A DNA stretch of 64,000 bases from Shinella zoogloeoides (GTDB lineage Bacteria; Pseudomonadota; Alphaproteobacteria; Rhizobiales; Rhizobiaceae). The position numbers were made by a program, and so were the translations under genes. Positions 47,297 to 56,964 of this stretch are shown here, piece after piece. Each line of letters starts with the position of its first letter. The first letter of the stretch is position 1. The stretch lies in assembly GCF_033705735.1 (NCBI RefSeq), contig NZ_CP131130.1, positions 1,057,001 through 1,121,000 on the forward strand, in the 5' to 3' direction. Under the pieces are notes generated by a model. That model was not told the DNA's origin. It saw only the letters and a program-made list of their open reading frames with translations, and did no database searches.

Positions 47297-47460
47297 CCCT
47301 GGACGAACAGCCGCAACTGCGGCGCCGGCGGGCTTCGAAGGCCGAGCCGGCACCATCAAGAGACGTTGGTGACTGGAAGTATCGGCCGTGGAACGGGATC
47401 GACCATTGGGTCAATCCGGCGACCGGCGCCAGCACCTTCAATCCGAAAAACACCCGCTAA
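47236..47460 (+). CDS. Small protein overlapping the gp10-like gene
   Basis: 74 residues in another frame, sharing 61 bases with the preceding gene, and preceded by GGGAGG. Ends with VGDWKYRPWNGIDHWVNPA, an aromatic motif that looks like a folded segment. Function unknown. Confidence 0.6.
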   Translation: MEHDGQENLQDEEGAATPALTLDEQPQLRRRRASKAEPAPSRDVGDWKYRPWNGIDHWVNPATGASTFNPKNTR

Positions 47461-47554
47461 CGCACGAGGCCGACGGCCCCGTTTAGGCAACCGGAAACGG
47501 CGGCCTGCGTCCGCGCGCCTTCACGGCGCCAACGACCAACAGGAGATTTTCCCA

Positions 47555-48013
47555 ATGAGCCAAAAGTCGACCGGTAAGGCCGGTATCGGCGTCACCCTGC
47601 AGCGCGGCGACGGTGCCTCACCCGAGGTGTTCGCCACCATGGCGAACGTCACCCAGATCTCGGCCGGCGGCGTGACCGTCAACATGATTTCGGCCACCCA
47701 CCTCGATTCCCCGAATTTCTATGCGGAATTCATTCCGGGCCTGAAGACGGCTGACGAGTGGACCGCGACGATGCAGTGGGATCCGTCTGATCCAACCCAG
47801 AACGGCACCACCGGTCTGCGCAAGCAGATGGAGGACCGCACGAGCGCCACGTTCCGCATGAACACCGCCGCGATCGGCCTCGCGGAATCGCTTTATGCCG
47901 AGTGCTACGTCCAGCAGATCGGCAATATCGAAATCACCCCGGAGGGCATCATGACCCAGCCGGTCACGTTCCGGCCGACCGGCGCGCCGTACATGCTTCC
48001 GAATACCCCGTGA
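47555..48013 (+). CDS. Major tail tube protein
   Basis: 152 residues. ISAGGVTVNMISATHLDSPN, LKTADEWTATMQWDPSDPT and a C-terminal FRPTGAPYM follow the phi-like tail tube family. Biased codon use fits high expression. GGAG eight bases before ATG. Confidence 0.85.
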   Translation: MSQKSTGKAGIGVTLQRGDGASPEVFATMANVTQISAGGVTVNMISATHLDSPNFYAEFIPGLKTADEWTATMQWDPSDPTQNGTTGLRKQMEDRTSATFRMNTAAIGLAESLYAECYVQQIGNIEITPEGIMTQPVTFRPTGAPYMLPNTP

Positions 48014-48021
48014 GGTGATCT

Positions 48022-48489
48022 ATGTCCGACGCTATCACTAACCGTCATGCGGGTACGGTCGCCCTCCCGGAGGCGGGCGAGGGCGTCTATCTCCAGTTCG
48101 ACGTCAACGCCTTCGAACAGCTCGAAACCGCCTTCTCAGCACAAGAGGACCATATCGCCCACATCATGAAGGGCATGGTCCAGATGAAGGTCAGCGTCTT
48201 CGCCAAGGTTCTGTCAGCAACGCTCAAGGGCGAGACATCGAAGGTCATGCCGTATGGCCTGAAGTGGGAAGAACTCACCGATCGCGTCATGGATGCGCTC
48301 TGCCTCGCCATCCACGGCCGAACTGCAGCTGAGCAGAAGGAAGTGGAGATCGAGGAGATCAACAAGCGCATGATGGACCGGCTTCAGGGAATTGAAGCCC
48401 ACCCCCAGGCGGCGGCGATTCTCTCCTTGATGTCTGCTGGTCAGCCGGTGCCAGAGCAGGACTCAAACCCGGAGAAATCCGCCGCCTAA
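48022..48489 (+). CDS. Tail assembly chaperone G
   Basis: 155 residues between tail tube and tape measure. LQFDVNAFEQLETAFSAQED and LCLAIHGRTAAEQKEVE fit gpG-type chaperones (DUF3168-neighbour GTA-TIM family), which coat the tape measure during tail assembly. A -1 slippery sequence near its end yields a longer GT form (see 48465-48471). Confidence 0.78.
   Translation: MSDAITNRHAGTVALPEAGEGVYLQFDVNAFEQLETAFSAQEDHIAHIMKGMVQMKVSVFAKVLSATLKGETSKVMPYGLKWEELTDRVMDALCLAIHGRTAAEQKEVEIEEINKRMMDRLQGIEAHPQAAAILSLMSAGQPVPEQDSNPEKSAA
48465..48471 (+). other. Programmed -1 frameshift site (A AAC CCG)
   Basis: Canonical X XXY YYZ heptamer in the frame of G: AAC and CCG codons can re-pair as AAA and CCC. 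Slipping back one base joins G to the frame that runs to 48758, skipping the TAA at 48487. Confidence 0.7.
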
Positions 48490-48758
48490 CTCCCCACGAC
48501 CTCCTCCGTTTTGCAAAACATGTCGGCATCCGCCGGCAGGAGGATCAGGTCCACGCTTCATGGCTCACCGCCATGCTTACCGGCACGGCGACTAATGCGC
48601 CGAAGAGCTTCCCCAAATCTCCCGACGAGTTGCTGAAGAAGGCGACCCCTGCCGAGCCGATGACGCCGAAGCAGTGGGCGACGATGATTCAGTACCTGAG
48701 CGGAGGGAACCGGACGAAGCCGAAGAAGAAAAACAAGGGCTCCGCCCCGAGGCAGTGA
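48471..48758 (+). CDS. T extension of the GT tail chaperone (made by -1 frameshift)
   Basis: Open frame continuing from the slippery site: starts GEIRRLTPHDLLRFAKHVG and ends with a Lys-rich tail (KPKKKNKGSAPRQ). It has no good start of its own (an internal ATG at 48573 lacks a site). The fusion adds about 95 residues that contact the tail tube protein in known systems. Confidence 0.72.
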   Translation, partial: GEIRRLTPHDLLRFAKHVGIRRQEDQVHASWLTAMLTGTATNAPKSFPKSPDELLKKATPAEPMTPKQWATMIQYLSGGNRTKPKKKNKGSAPRQ

Positions 48759-48761
48759 GAC

Positions 48762-51700
48762 ATGGCGACTGAAGTCGGCAACATCCACATTGGTCTTTAC
48801 GTGGATGTTGGCGAGAGCCGGCGTTTCACGGACGTAGCGAACATCGTCGAGCGAAGCTCAATGCGGATGAACTCCGCGTTGGGCAACACCTCGTCGGCTG
48901 TTCGTTCGCTCCGTGGGCACATGAGCCAGACGATGCAGTTCCGGATTGCGCAGAATTCACTGCGCGACCTGACTCGTGCCACGGACGCTGCCACGCAACT
49001 GCGCGCCGCAATCGTCGGCCTGTCGACCGTCGCCACCGGCAGCCTGACCGGTGCATTTTCCGCGGCCTATCTGATCAACCTTGCTGACAAGGCTCGGCTG
49101 CTCAACAACCAGATCCGAACGGTCACGGACACCTCGTCGAATTTTGGGGCGGTCCAAGAGTCGCTCTTCGACGTCTCGCAGCGCACGCGCTCGTCGTATG
49201 AGGCTACGACAGTCCTCTATTCGCGCATGGCGCGCGCGACTGAGCATTTCAGCTTCTCCCAGCAGAAGCTGCTCCGCACGACAGAGACCATTCAGAAGGC
49301 GTTCGCAATCGGTGGCGCCACGCCACAGGAAGCGCAGGGCGCTGCAATCCAGCTCTCTCAGGGTATCGCATCCGATCGTTTCTCGGGCGAGGAATTCCGA
49401 TCCGTAGCTGAGAACGCCCCTGTCCTCCTGCAAGGTATTGCCAAGAGCTTGGGCGTGAATATCGGCAAGTTGCGCGAAATGGCGCACGCCGGCGAGCTCA
49501 CCGCTCAGACCGTCACGGAGGCAATCCTTCAGTCAAGCGATGCGATCGACGCGGCCTTCGCCAAGATGACGCCGACAGTCGCACAGTCTTGGACGCTGCT
49601 CGACAATGCGCTGATCCGCTATGTCGGCGAGGCCGATCAGGCATATGGCGTCACCAAGACGATCGCCTCGGCAATCCAGGGACTGGCCGATAATCTCGAA
49701 GAGGTGATGTATTGGATCACCCGTGTCACGGGTGGTCTAGCGCTCGTCTACGGTGCCCGAAAGGCAACCATGGCGACGCAAGGCGCGATTGGTGGCGTTC
49801 GCGCCGGCAACGCAGCCGCGCGCAATGTCGTCACCGGCATCATGGACGAGAGCCAAGGCATCTCGAACCGCTTGCTCGCCATCGAGAAGGAGCGGGCCTC
49901 CGTCACGTCTCGAGTAGCGAGCGCCAACGCCGCAGTCGTTTCCAGCCTTCAGCGCCAGGTTGAGGAAGGCAAGAAGCTCGTTCGGGACAACGCGCTGCGC
50001 GTTCTCCAAACCTCGGACGGGTCCAAGGCTCAACTACAGGCTATCGCCCGATACGAAAAATCGATCGCGAACCTCGAAACTCGCATGCAGCGCCTTTCGG
50101 CGGTGCCGGCGGCTTCGTCACAATCGGCCGCCGTGCAGAAGCAGTTGAAGGATCTGGACGCCGAGCGCGCAGTCCTCATTGAGCGGCAGGTGCTGAACAC
50201 CGAGAAGCTGACGGCGGCCCAGAAGCGCCTCAGTGTGGCGCGCCGTGGCTGGGATGGGTTCGTCGGCGCCTTCGGCGGTGGATGGGGTCTCGCGATCACG
50301 GCGACGCTGGCGATCGCTGGCGCCGCAATGGCGAAGTTCGCCGCTGACGCACAGCGCTCCGCGGAAGAGTCCGCTCGGATCACCACTCAGCTCAAGGACC
50401 TCGGCTATCTCGCCCAGGACGCTGCCACGGCGATGGACGGCTTCGCCCAGAGCGTCGCCGGCCGGCAGGTGTCGAAGCTTCAAACCGAACTGCAGGATCT
50501 CCAGAAGGACGTCGACAAGACCGTCGAGGCGCTTCGTGAACTCGACATCTCCACTAATGGGCTGTTCGACAAGATCAAGTTCCCTGAGTTCGACGCAAGC
50601 GTCGATGACGCTTGGAATGCGCGCACGGACTACGACATCAATCGCGGCAATGCCGCGACCGCGGTGGGCGAGGCGCTCGCGAAGCTTCGCGACGAGATGA
50701 TCCAGACTAGAGGATTGTCTGCCGAGCTCCGCAAATCCTTTGAAGAGATTGCACTCGCCAATCCTGACCTGTCTTCGATCGTCCTCTCCTTCATCACAAT
50801 GGGCGAACGCCTGAATGCGCTGAAGAAGGCAACTGACGACTGGCGGGAGTCGATCAAGAAAATCCGCGAGGACGCCGACAAGCTTCCTCAGGAGAAATAC
50901 TGGAACAGCCGGACGGAGGCCGCTGAAAACCAGAGGAAGATCGCGGCGGCGCAAGAGCTCGTCGTTACCCATCTCGTCGACGAGGCGAACCTATCCGACG
51001 CGGAACGTCGAATTCGCGCGATCATGGATAAGATCGTCAAGGACATGGAGAAGGCTGGCGCGGTCATCAACAGCGCCGCAGTTCGCGCCGATGCAGAGCG
51101 GATCTATTCGTCGGAGAAGACGAGCGAAGCCGTCGACGGTTTCACCGACCGTATCATCAAGGGGGAGTCAGGCGGGCGAAAGAAGGCTCGGCCTCTTAAC
51201 GCAGACGGGTCGCAGCGTTCGACTGCTTACGGGCTTGGTCAGTTCATCGAAAAGACCTGGCTCGACCTCTTCAAGAGGTACTTCCCGGATGAGGCGGCGA
51301 ACCTCTCGAGGTCTCAAATCCTCGAACTCCGGACGAACACAGAGAAGTCGCGCGCGCTCATCGATGCCTATGCTCGTGAGAATGCGGCCGTCCTTCAAAA
51401 GGCCGGCCTCAGCGTCGATGAGGTTGCTCTCCAGCTTGCCCACTTCCTCGGGCCCCAGGGCGCGGTGAACGTTCTCAAAGCTGCTCCGGGGACCGCTGTC
51501 AGCAAGGTGCTTTCGGCGGACGCCATCAAGGCGAATCCGGAAGTCCTCGGTGGCGGCGCCACGGTCGACGACGCCATCGCCTATGCGCAGCGCCGGGCTG
51601 GAATGGATACGGATGGCACCCGCCGTCTAGACTCCCGCGACGCGTTCAACAACGCCCTCGGCCAGCAGCAGAAGATGCTGGAGGCGCTGATCGCGGAGAC

Positions 51701-52562
51701 CGGCATCCGCTCGACGCTCAACCCGATGGTCAATGACTACGGGAAAGCGCTCTCCACCCTTGAGGCCGCGCAAAAGCTTCTGAACGAAGCCCAGGAGCAG
51801 GGCACGGCCGCCGGTCAGGAACTGAAAGACGTCCAGCAGCTTCTGAAGGGCGACTTTAGCGCGCTCACGCCTGAGGCTCGGGCCCAGGCCGAGGCCATGC
51901 TTCTGGTGGCCACCAAGATGGGTGAGGCGGCTGCTGCCGGCAAGCAAGTCGAGGAATCTCAGGAGCGCCTGCGAGAACGCTTCCAGATGTCCTCCGAGCT
52001 CGGGAAGGACATCTTCCGAGGCGTCATCAGCGACCTGAAGGATGGGGCATCTCTAGGCGACATCCTCTCGAACGTCTTCGACAAGCTCATCGACAAGATG
52101 ATTGAGATGTCGCTCATCAACCTGTTCGATGGCACCGAGGGCAAGGCCGGCGGTGGCATGCTCGGCGGCATGTTCAACGGCTTCTTCGAGTGGTTGGGCT
52201 TTGACGACGGTGGCTACACGGGCCACGGCGGCAAGAAGGAAGTCGCCGGGCTCGTCCACAAAGGAGAGGTAGTCTGGTCGCAACGTGACGTTGCCCGTGC
52301 GGGTGGCGTTGCAGCGGTGGAGTCTCTCCGCCGCGGCTACGAGGACGGCGGTCCAGTTGCCGTCCAGATGCCGTCGACCCCGCAACAGTGGGCCGAACGC
52401 AACCAGTCGATCCAGATCACGATGCCTATCAACATCGATGCGGCCAATGCGGACGCCGCCGGCTTGGCGCTATTGCGCCGGCAAGTGGAGGCTCTCGAGC
52501 GAAGCCTTCCCAACCGCATCGTCCAAACTGTCCAGAACGCAGAGAAACGCGGGGGGCTGTGA
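48762..52562 (+). CDS. Tape measure protein with lytic transglycosylase domain
   Basis: 1266 residues; sets tail length and is ejected ahead of DNA. N-terminal tape-measure domain (FSGEEFRSVAENAPVLLQGIAKSLG, about 206-230), membrane-like helix (WGLAITATLAIAGAAMAKFA, about 508-527), then around 805-960 a transglycosylase-like domain (IIKGESGG with the catalytic Glu, TAYGLGQFIEKTW) that would cut murein during entry. C-terminus GGYTGHGGKKEVAGLVHKGE is typical of tape measures. Confidence 0.92.
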   Translation: MATEVGNIHIGLYVDVGESRRFTDVANIVERSSMRMNSALGNTSSAVRSLRGHMSQTMQFRIAQNSLRDLTRATDAATQLRAAIVGLSTVATGSLTGAFSAAYLINLADKARLLNNQIRTVTDTSSNFGAVQESLFDVSQRTRSSYEATTVLYSRMARATEHFSFSQQKLLRTTETIQKAFAIGGATPQEAQGAAIQLSQGIASDRFSGEEFRSVAENAPVLLQGIAKSLGVNIGKLREMAHAGELTAQTVTEAILQSSDAIDAAFAKMTPTVAQSWTLLDNALIRYVGEADQAYGVTKTIASAIQGLADNLEEVMYWITRVTGGLALVYGARKATMATQGAIGGVRAGNAAARNVVTGIMDESQGISNRLLAIEKERASVTSRVASANAAVVSSLQRQVEEGKKLVRDNALRVLQTSDGSKAQLQAIARYEKSIANLETRMQRLSAVPAASSQSAAVQKQLKDLDAERAVLIERQVLNTEKLTAAQKRLSVARRGWDGFVGAFGGGWGLAITATLAIAGAAMAKFAADAQRSAEESARITTQLKDLGYLAQDAATAMDGFAQSVAGRQVSKLQTELQDLQKDVDKTVEALRELDISTNGLFDKIKFPEFDASVDDAWNARTDYDINRGNAATAVGEALAKLRDEMIQTRGLSAELRKSFEEIALANPDLSSIVLSFITMGERLNALKKATDDWRESIKKIREDADKLPQEKYWNSRTEAAENQRKIAAAQELVVTHLVDEANLSDAERRIRAIMDKIVKDMEKAGAVINSAAVRADAERIYSSEKTSEAVDGFTDRIIKGESGGRKKARPLNADGSQRSTAYGLGQFIEKTWLDLFKRYFPDEAANLSRSQILELRTNTEKSRALIDAYARENAAVLQKAGLSVDEVALQLAHFLGPQGAVNVLKAAPGTAVSKVLSADAIKANPEVLGGGATVDDAIAYAQRRAGMDTDGTRRLDSRDAFNNALGQQQKMLEALIAETGIRSTLNPMVNDYGKALSTLEAAQKLLNEAQEQGTAAGQELKDVQQLLKGDFSALTPEARAQAEAMLLVATKMGEAAAAGKQVEESQERLRERFQMSSELGKDIFRGVISDLKDGASLGDILSNVFDKLIDKMIEMSLINLFDGTEGKAGGGMLGGMFNGFFEWLGFDDGGYTGHGGKKEVAGLVHKGEVVWSQRDVARAGGVAAVESLRRGYEDGGPVAVQMPSTPQQWAERNQSIQITMPINIDAANADAAGLALLRRQVEALERSLPNRIVQTVQNAEKRGGL

Positions 52563-53194
52563 TGACCATTCAGTTCCCCCGCGATCTTCCGGCCGTGGGT
52601 TACCAGCAGTGCGACTTGATTCTTCGGGACGGCGTCGTGGCTTCTCCATCGGGAAGCGCGCCCGCCGGCCGAATGCTGATCAACTACACCCAGGTGTCGC
52701 CGACCGTATGGGAGGCGACGCTTGGAACGGTGCCAATGACCTTCGACCAATTCTCGGAGTTTGAAGCTTGGTGGCTCACGCTCCGTGGAATGCGCGCCGC
52801 GCGCTTCCGGCGGCCTTTCAATGGATATCCTCGTGCTCATCGCGAAAATCACGCGCCGGCCGAGGTGACTGGCCTGCTCGGGAGCGTAACGAACGGCAAC
52901 GAGCTTGTGGTCAACGGCGTCTCCCCGGGCCTCGTGCTCTCGGTAGGCGATCAAATCGGCCTTGAGCGGCTCAACCGGTTCTACCTCGGTCGCGTCGTTG
53001 AGGTTTCCGGCTCGGGCACTACGAGGAACCTCACGGTCGAGCCTCCGCCATTTGCGACCGTGTCTCAACCGAATGCGGTCGTTCGGTTTGTCCGCCCGGT
53101 GCTCATCATGCGGCCGGTACCCGACAGCTACGAGGTCTCCGTATCCGGTGACTTCCTTTACAGCGTCACCTGTAAGCTGATGGAGAGTGCGTAA
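52562..53194 (+). CDS. Minor tail protein
   Basis: 210 residues; TGATG overlap with the tape measure gene. FDQFSEFEAWWLTLRGMRAA (about 61-80) and the beta-rich rest match a distal-tail family of alphaproteobacterial phages (related to GTA/DUF2460-like genes). Likely part of the tail tip. Confidence 0.72.
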   Translation: MTIQFPRDLPAVGYQQCDLILRDGVVASPSGSAPAGRMLINYTQVSPTVWEATLGTVPMTFDQFSEFEAWWLTLRGMRAARFRRPFNGYPRAHRENHAPAEVTGLLGSVTNGNELVVNGVSPGLVLSVGDQIGLERLNRFYLGRVVEVSGSGTTRNLTVEPPPFATVSQPNAVVRFVRPVLIMRPVPDSYEVSVSGDFLYSVTCKLMESA

Positions 53195-53847
53195 TGCTCT
53201 CAAGCGAGGTGAAGGACCTCTATGACGCCGGCCGCATCGCGACCAGGCAGATGATCAGGTTCGACTTCGGTACCGGCACCTATGGTTACATCGCCGACAA
53301 GGACGAATTCACCCATGGGGGCCTCACCTATCAGCCGTTCGGCCTAATCGAGGTCTCCGATCTCGGCGGTGGTGTTGGCACTACCGCCGACGGCAACTTC
53401 ACCCTTCGTCTGGCAGCGAGTGAGGAATTTGACCTCACGCCAGAGATGCTCACGCAGATCGAGGACGAGGACTACCGAGACCGTCCTGTTCGCGTGATGG
53501 ATGCCCATTTTCATCCAGACACTGGAGCTCTGCTCCAGGTCGAAACGGTTGCTCGTGGCTACATCGACACGATGGAGCATTTCGAGAGCCCGGAGGGTGG
53601 CGCCTACATCGAGGCCGCCTGCGAAGGCCGGCAGCTCGACTACACTCGTAAGAACGGCCGATTTCGAACGAACGCTGATCAGAAGAAGCGGGACGAGGGC
53701 GACATGTTCTTCGAGCATTCGGCTCTCTCCGGCCGAATCGAACTGATCTGGGGGCGCTCCGGTCCTTCCGGCGCACAGCCCGCCCCAAACCGCACTTCGT
53801 GGCAGGGGACCGTATCCCGCGGCTTCCTTGGCTTGTTCAGGCGCTAA
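53194..53847 (+). CDS. Minor tail protein (DUF2163-like)
   Basis: 217 residues. FGLIEVSDLGGGVGTTADG, RVMDAHFHPDTGALLQVETVARG and DGDMFFEHSALSG-type sequence resemble DUF2163/GTA ORFG13 tail-hub proteins. Starts right at the stop of the preceding gene (TAATG). Confidence 0.75.
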   Translation: MLSSEVKDLYDAGRIATRQMIRFDFGTGTYGYIADKDEFTHGGLTYQPFGLIEVSDLGGGVGTTADGNFTLRLAASEEFDLTPEMLTQIEDEDYRDRPVRVMDAHFHPDTGALLQVETVARGYIDTMEHFESPEGGAYIEAACEGRQLDYTRKNGRFRTNADQKKRDEGDMFFEHSALSGRIELIWGRSGPSGAQPAPNRTSWQGTVSRGFLGLFRR

Positions 53848-53871
53848 ATTCTCAACTCGATAGGTATTCCT

Positions 53872-54126
53872 ATGAAACGCAGGTCATTCCTAGCGGCGCT
53901 CTTCGCTGCGCCTATTGTGCCGGCCTTGGGCAATCGTCCCGTTGGCCAGATTGATACCTCCGCACCGGTGGTCTCGCCAGACCTTCATAAAGAGCTCGGC
54001 GAGTGTTCGCAGCGACTCTCGATGAGGATCGCAGATCTGGGAAAGGTGAGGGCAGGGGTATTGTCGTCGCGCGACGGCAGTTTCGTCCTCGACCTTGGCG
54101 CCGGTCGGCTTTCGTTCCGCTCCTGA
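53872..54126 (+). CDS. Small protein with twin-arginine-like signal and tail-tip-like end
   Basis: 84 residues. It begins KRRSFLAALFAAPIVPALG, similar to a Tat or Sec signal. The last 24 residues (AGVLSSRDGSFVLDLGAGRL) strongly resemble the end of the tail-tip protein 54532-56964 (SGRLLSQNGKVDFDLNAGRL). It may be a fibre-attachment peptide duplicated from the tip gene, or the reverse. No good ribosome-binding site is seen. Confidence 0.6.
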   Translation: MKRRSFLAALFAAPIVPALGNRPVGQIDTSAPVVSPDLHKELGECSQRLSMRIADLGKVRAGVLSSRDGSFVLDLGAGRLSFRS

Positions 54127-54127
54127 C

Positions 54128-54532
54128 ATGCCAAGGCATCTCGATTGGCTCAAGCGCCTTCACGATGTGATCGCGCGACACCAGGCGTTGCCAGCAAGCT
54201 TCGGAATTTCGGATTGCTTCGTCATCGCCGATGACTCGGTCGAGGCCGTGACCGGCCGACGGATGTTTCCTGATGCGAGGGGATACACGACCCCTGCCGG
54301 CGCCGCCAAACAGTTGCGGCGCCACGGCTTTGCATCTCTCCGCGAGGCATTCGCGTCGAAGTTCCAGGAAGTGCCGGTCCTCATGGCGCAGCGCGGAGAC
54401 ATCGGCGTCTACGACAACGATGGCGAGATATCCGGCGGCGTCTTCACCGCTGTCGGCTTCATGACGCGCGGCGCCGAAGAGATCGTCTTTCTCCCGCCAA
54501 GTGCAGCGCTCGCAGCTTTCAGGGTTGAATAA
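54128..54532 (+). CDS. DUF6950-like / NlpC-P60-like tail protein
   Basis: 134 residues. SFGISDCFVIADDSVEAVTG (about 24-43) with a single cysteine and LMAQRGDIGVYD (about 87-98) match DUF6950 and resemble the cysteine-peptidase-like proteins at this point in siphovirus tails. The catalytic histidine is not obvious, so activity is uncertain. Starts one base past the previous stop. Confidence 0.75.
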   Translation: MPRHLDWLKRLHDVIARHQALPASFGISDCFVIADDSVEAVTGRRMFPDARGYTTPAGAAKQLRRHGFASLREAFASKFQEVPVLMAQRGDIGVYDNDGEISGGVFTAVGFMTRGAEEIVFLPPSAALAAFRVE

Positions 54533-56964
54533 TGGGTTTTCTTGGTCCGCTCATTGGCGCCGTCGGGACCTTTATCAGCAGTCTCGGCGTCTTCGGCAAG
54601 CTCGCGCTCGGCATCGGTCTGCAGCTCATCAGCTCCAAGATCCAGAAGAACCGTGCGAAGAAAGCTCAACAGCAGGCCGGTGGCGTCCAGTTTGAACGCC
54701 AATATGGGGAGAACGTTTCGCGCCAGGTGGCGCTTGGCCGCGTCGGGATTGCCGGCCATGACGTCTACGTCAACACCTATGGAAGCGCGAACAATTATCT
54801 GCAGCAGGTCTACGCGCTTTCTGATTTCCCGTGCGATGGCCTCGTTAAAATCTGGGCTGGCGGCAAGGAAGTACCGCTCAGCGATCAGGGCGGCGGCTTC
54901 TATACGGTGACGAGCGGCGACTACGCCGGCCGCATGTCCTTCCAGTTCTATGACGGCACCCAGACGTCTGCCGATGCCAAATTGATCTCTGGCTCGAACC
55001 CCGGCGGTCGCTGGACGGAAAATCACATCGGGACTGGTATCTGCTACCTCGTGGCCTACCTGACCTACAATCAGGAAAAGCTGGCTCAATTCCCGGACTT
55101 CTTCTTCGAACTGCGCGGCGCTCGACTTTACGATCCGCGGCGAGACTCGACGGCGGGCGGTAGCGGGCCGCATCGCTGGGGGGACTATTCGACCTACGAG
55201 TTCACGGAAAATCCCGTGATCATGGAGTACAACTATCGCCGCGGCTTCGCCGTGAACGGTGACGTGTTCCTGGGCATGGAGATGTCGCCGCTTGATCTGC
55301 CGGTGGACCGCTACGCGATCGCCGCCAACATCTGCGACGAGATTACCTCCTACGGTCCCCGGTATCGCTGCGGCGTGATCCTTGATGCGGATCTGGAGCA
55401 TCGCGACAACATCGAAGGGCTGATGCAATCCTGTGGAGGCATCATCGTCGATAACGTTGACGGCTCCTGGCCGCTCATCGGGACCGAACAGCCCATCGTT
55501 GAGGTCATCACGGACGACGATTTGGTCACGGCCGAGCCGGTGCGCTTTCGCCGTTTCAAGTCTATGTCCGACATCGTCAACTCGGTCCAAGGCACGTACC
55601 CAGAACCGTCGAACCTCTGGTCGCCCGTTGGCTACGACACGCAGACCGATGCCACGCAGGTGGCCCTTGATCGCCGTTCACGCGACTTCAAACTCGATTT
55701 TCCTGCCGTTCCCTACAAGGCGCAGGCCAATCAGTTGGCGGCGATCTATTACAAGGAGAACCGCTTCGAGCGAAGCGCCGAGATTGTGCTTCGACCGCGG
55801 TTCCAGACCATCAACGGCGGCGATTGGATTTTCTGGGACTCGCGCAACGAGAAACGGCGCGGCATCTACATGGTGTCGAGCAGGTTGATCAAACCGCTTG
55901 GTAGTGACGGGCCGCGCAACGTGGCGCTTAAGCTCGTTGAGCGTGACGGCTCTATCTATGACAGCGTCGGTGTTCTGCCGCCTGTTGTGCCATTCCCTCC
56001 CGGAGAGCCGGTCTACGTGAACGAACTGCCGGACTATGCCGTCATCCCGGTAATCGCCACCGGTGCCGACGGTCGAACGTATCCGGCATTCCGCGTGTCC
56101 TGGTCGACCATCGTCGATCCGACCGTGGTCACGGTCGAGGTGCGTTGGCGGATCAAGACAGAACCCACGAACATCTTCACGCGGTCGGTCGCGGCGGACG
56201 CAAACATCGCGTTCGTTCAGGAGGGCATCGTCAGCCTGACGGAATACGAATTCCGGTATCGGCTGATCGTCGAGGGCCGGGCGCAGCCGCCGGCGACGGG
56301 CTGGGCAACTGTCACGTCGCTGGACGGCGGCAACGCCGATCTGGAAGTCGGTCTGAACAATCTCAAGCAGGAGGTAAAGGACCGCTTCGCCGAGTTGCAA
56401 CAGGGGCTCGATGACACGCGGCCTCTGCTGGAGCAGATCCTGACGAACCAGCCGACGCTTGCCCTCGTGGCCGATGAAGCGCGTCGTCGTCTGGCTGTGG
56501 AAGTCGGTAACAACCGCGCGGCTTTTGACGAGCAGGTCGTCGTTGTCGCGACGGAACTAAATGCGCTGGCCGAGCAGATCACCGACGTCACCGTAGCTGT
56601 CGATGACCGCTTTGCGCAGGGTCGTATCCGCTTCACGGCAGCCGCCGATCAGACTGGGGCGCTTGCGCGCTTCTCCGTGCAGCTCCGCGTCACAGAAGGC
56701 GATGCCTGGAACGATTCCGGCTTCTACCTCCAAATTGTCGACGTTGGTGGCGATATCCAGTCCGAGTTCGCCGTCATGGCCGACCGGTTTGTGGTGCTCA
56801 ATCCGGGTGATCTCGACAACAACTTCCTGCCGATGGTTTTCGAGGACGGTGAGTTGAAGCTCCAGATCGCCAATATCGGATTGGTCCGATCCGGGAGACT
56901 GCTCTCTCAGAACGGAAAGGTTGATTTCGATCTCAACGCAGGAAGGTTGGTCTTCAAGTCATGA
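54532..56964 (+). CDS. Tail tip / host specificity protein (gpJ-like)
   Basis: 810 residues with an N-terminal membrane-like helix, then ENVSRQVALGRVGIAGHDVY (about 61-80), VFLGMEMSPLDLPVDRYAIA (about 246-265) and a central hub domain; fibronectin-like part at about 490-600; C-terminal coiled coil and a beta tail ending NAGRLVFKS. It should recognise the host receptor at the tail end. Four-base overlap into the next fibre gene. Confidence 0.88.
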   Translation: MGFLGPLIGAVGTFISSLGVFGKLALGIGLQLISSKIQKNRAKKAQQQAGGVQFERQYGENVSRQVALGRVGIAGHDVYVNTYGSANNYLQQVYALSDFPCDGLVKIWAGGKEVPLSDQGGGFYTVTSGDYAGRMSFQFYDGTQTSADAKLISGSNPGGRWTENHIGTGICYLVAYLTYNQEKLAQFPDFFFELRGARLYDPRRDSTAGGSGPHRWGDYSTYEFTENPVIMEYNYRRGFAVNGDVFLGMEMSPLDLPVDRYAIAANICDEITSYGPRYRCGVILDADLEHRDNIEGLMQSCGGIIVDNVDGSWPLIGTEQPIVEVITDDDLVTAEPVRFRRFKSMSDIVNSVQGTYPEPSNLWSPVGYDTQTDATQVALDRRSRDFKLDFPAVPYKAQANQLAAIYYKENRFERSAEIVLRPRFQTINGGDWIFWDSRNEKRRGIYMVSSRLIKPLGSDGPRNVALKLVERDGSIYDSVGVLPPVVPFPPGEPVYVNELPDYAVIPVIATGADGRTYPAFRVSWSTIVDPTVVTVEVRWRIKTEPTNIFTRSVAADANIAFVQEGIVSLTEYEFRYRLIVEGRAQPPATGWATVTSLDGGNADLEVGLNNLKQEVKDRFAELQQGLDDTRPLLEQILTNQPTLALVADEARRRLAVEVGNNRAAFDEQVVVVATELNALAEQITDVTVAVDDRFAQGRIRFTAAADQTGALARFSVQLRVTEGDAWNDSGFYLQIVDVGGDIQSEFAVMADRFVVLNPGDLDNNFLPMVFEDGELKLQIANIGLVRSGRLLSQNGKVDFDLNAGRLVFKS

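Noticed and set aside
54409..55590. 393-residue minus-strand open frame opposite the tail-tip gene
   Set aside because: Shadow frame caused by codon bias; no start signals and no known domain.
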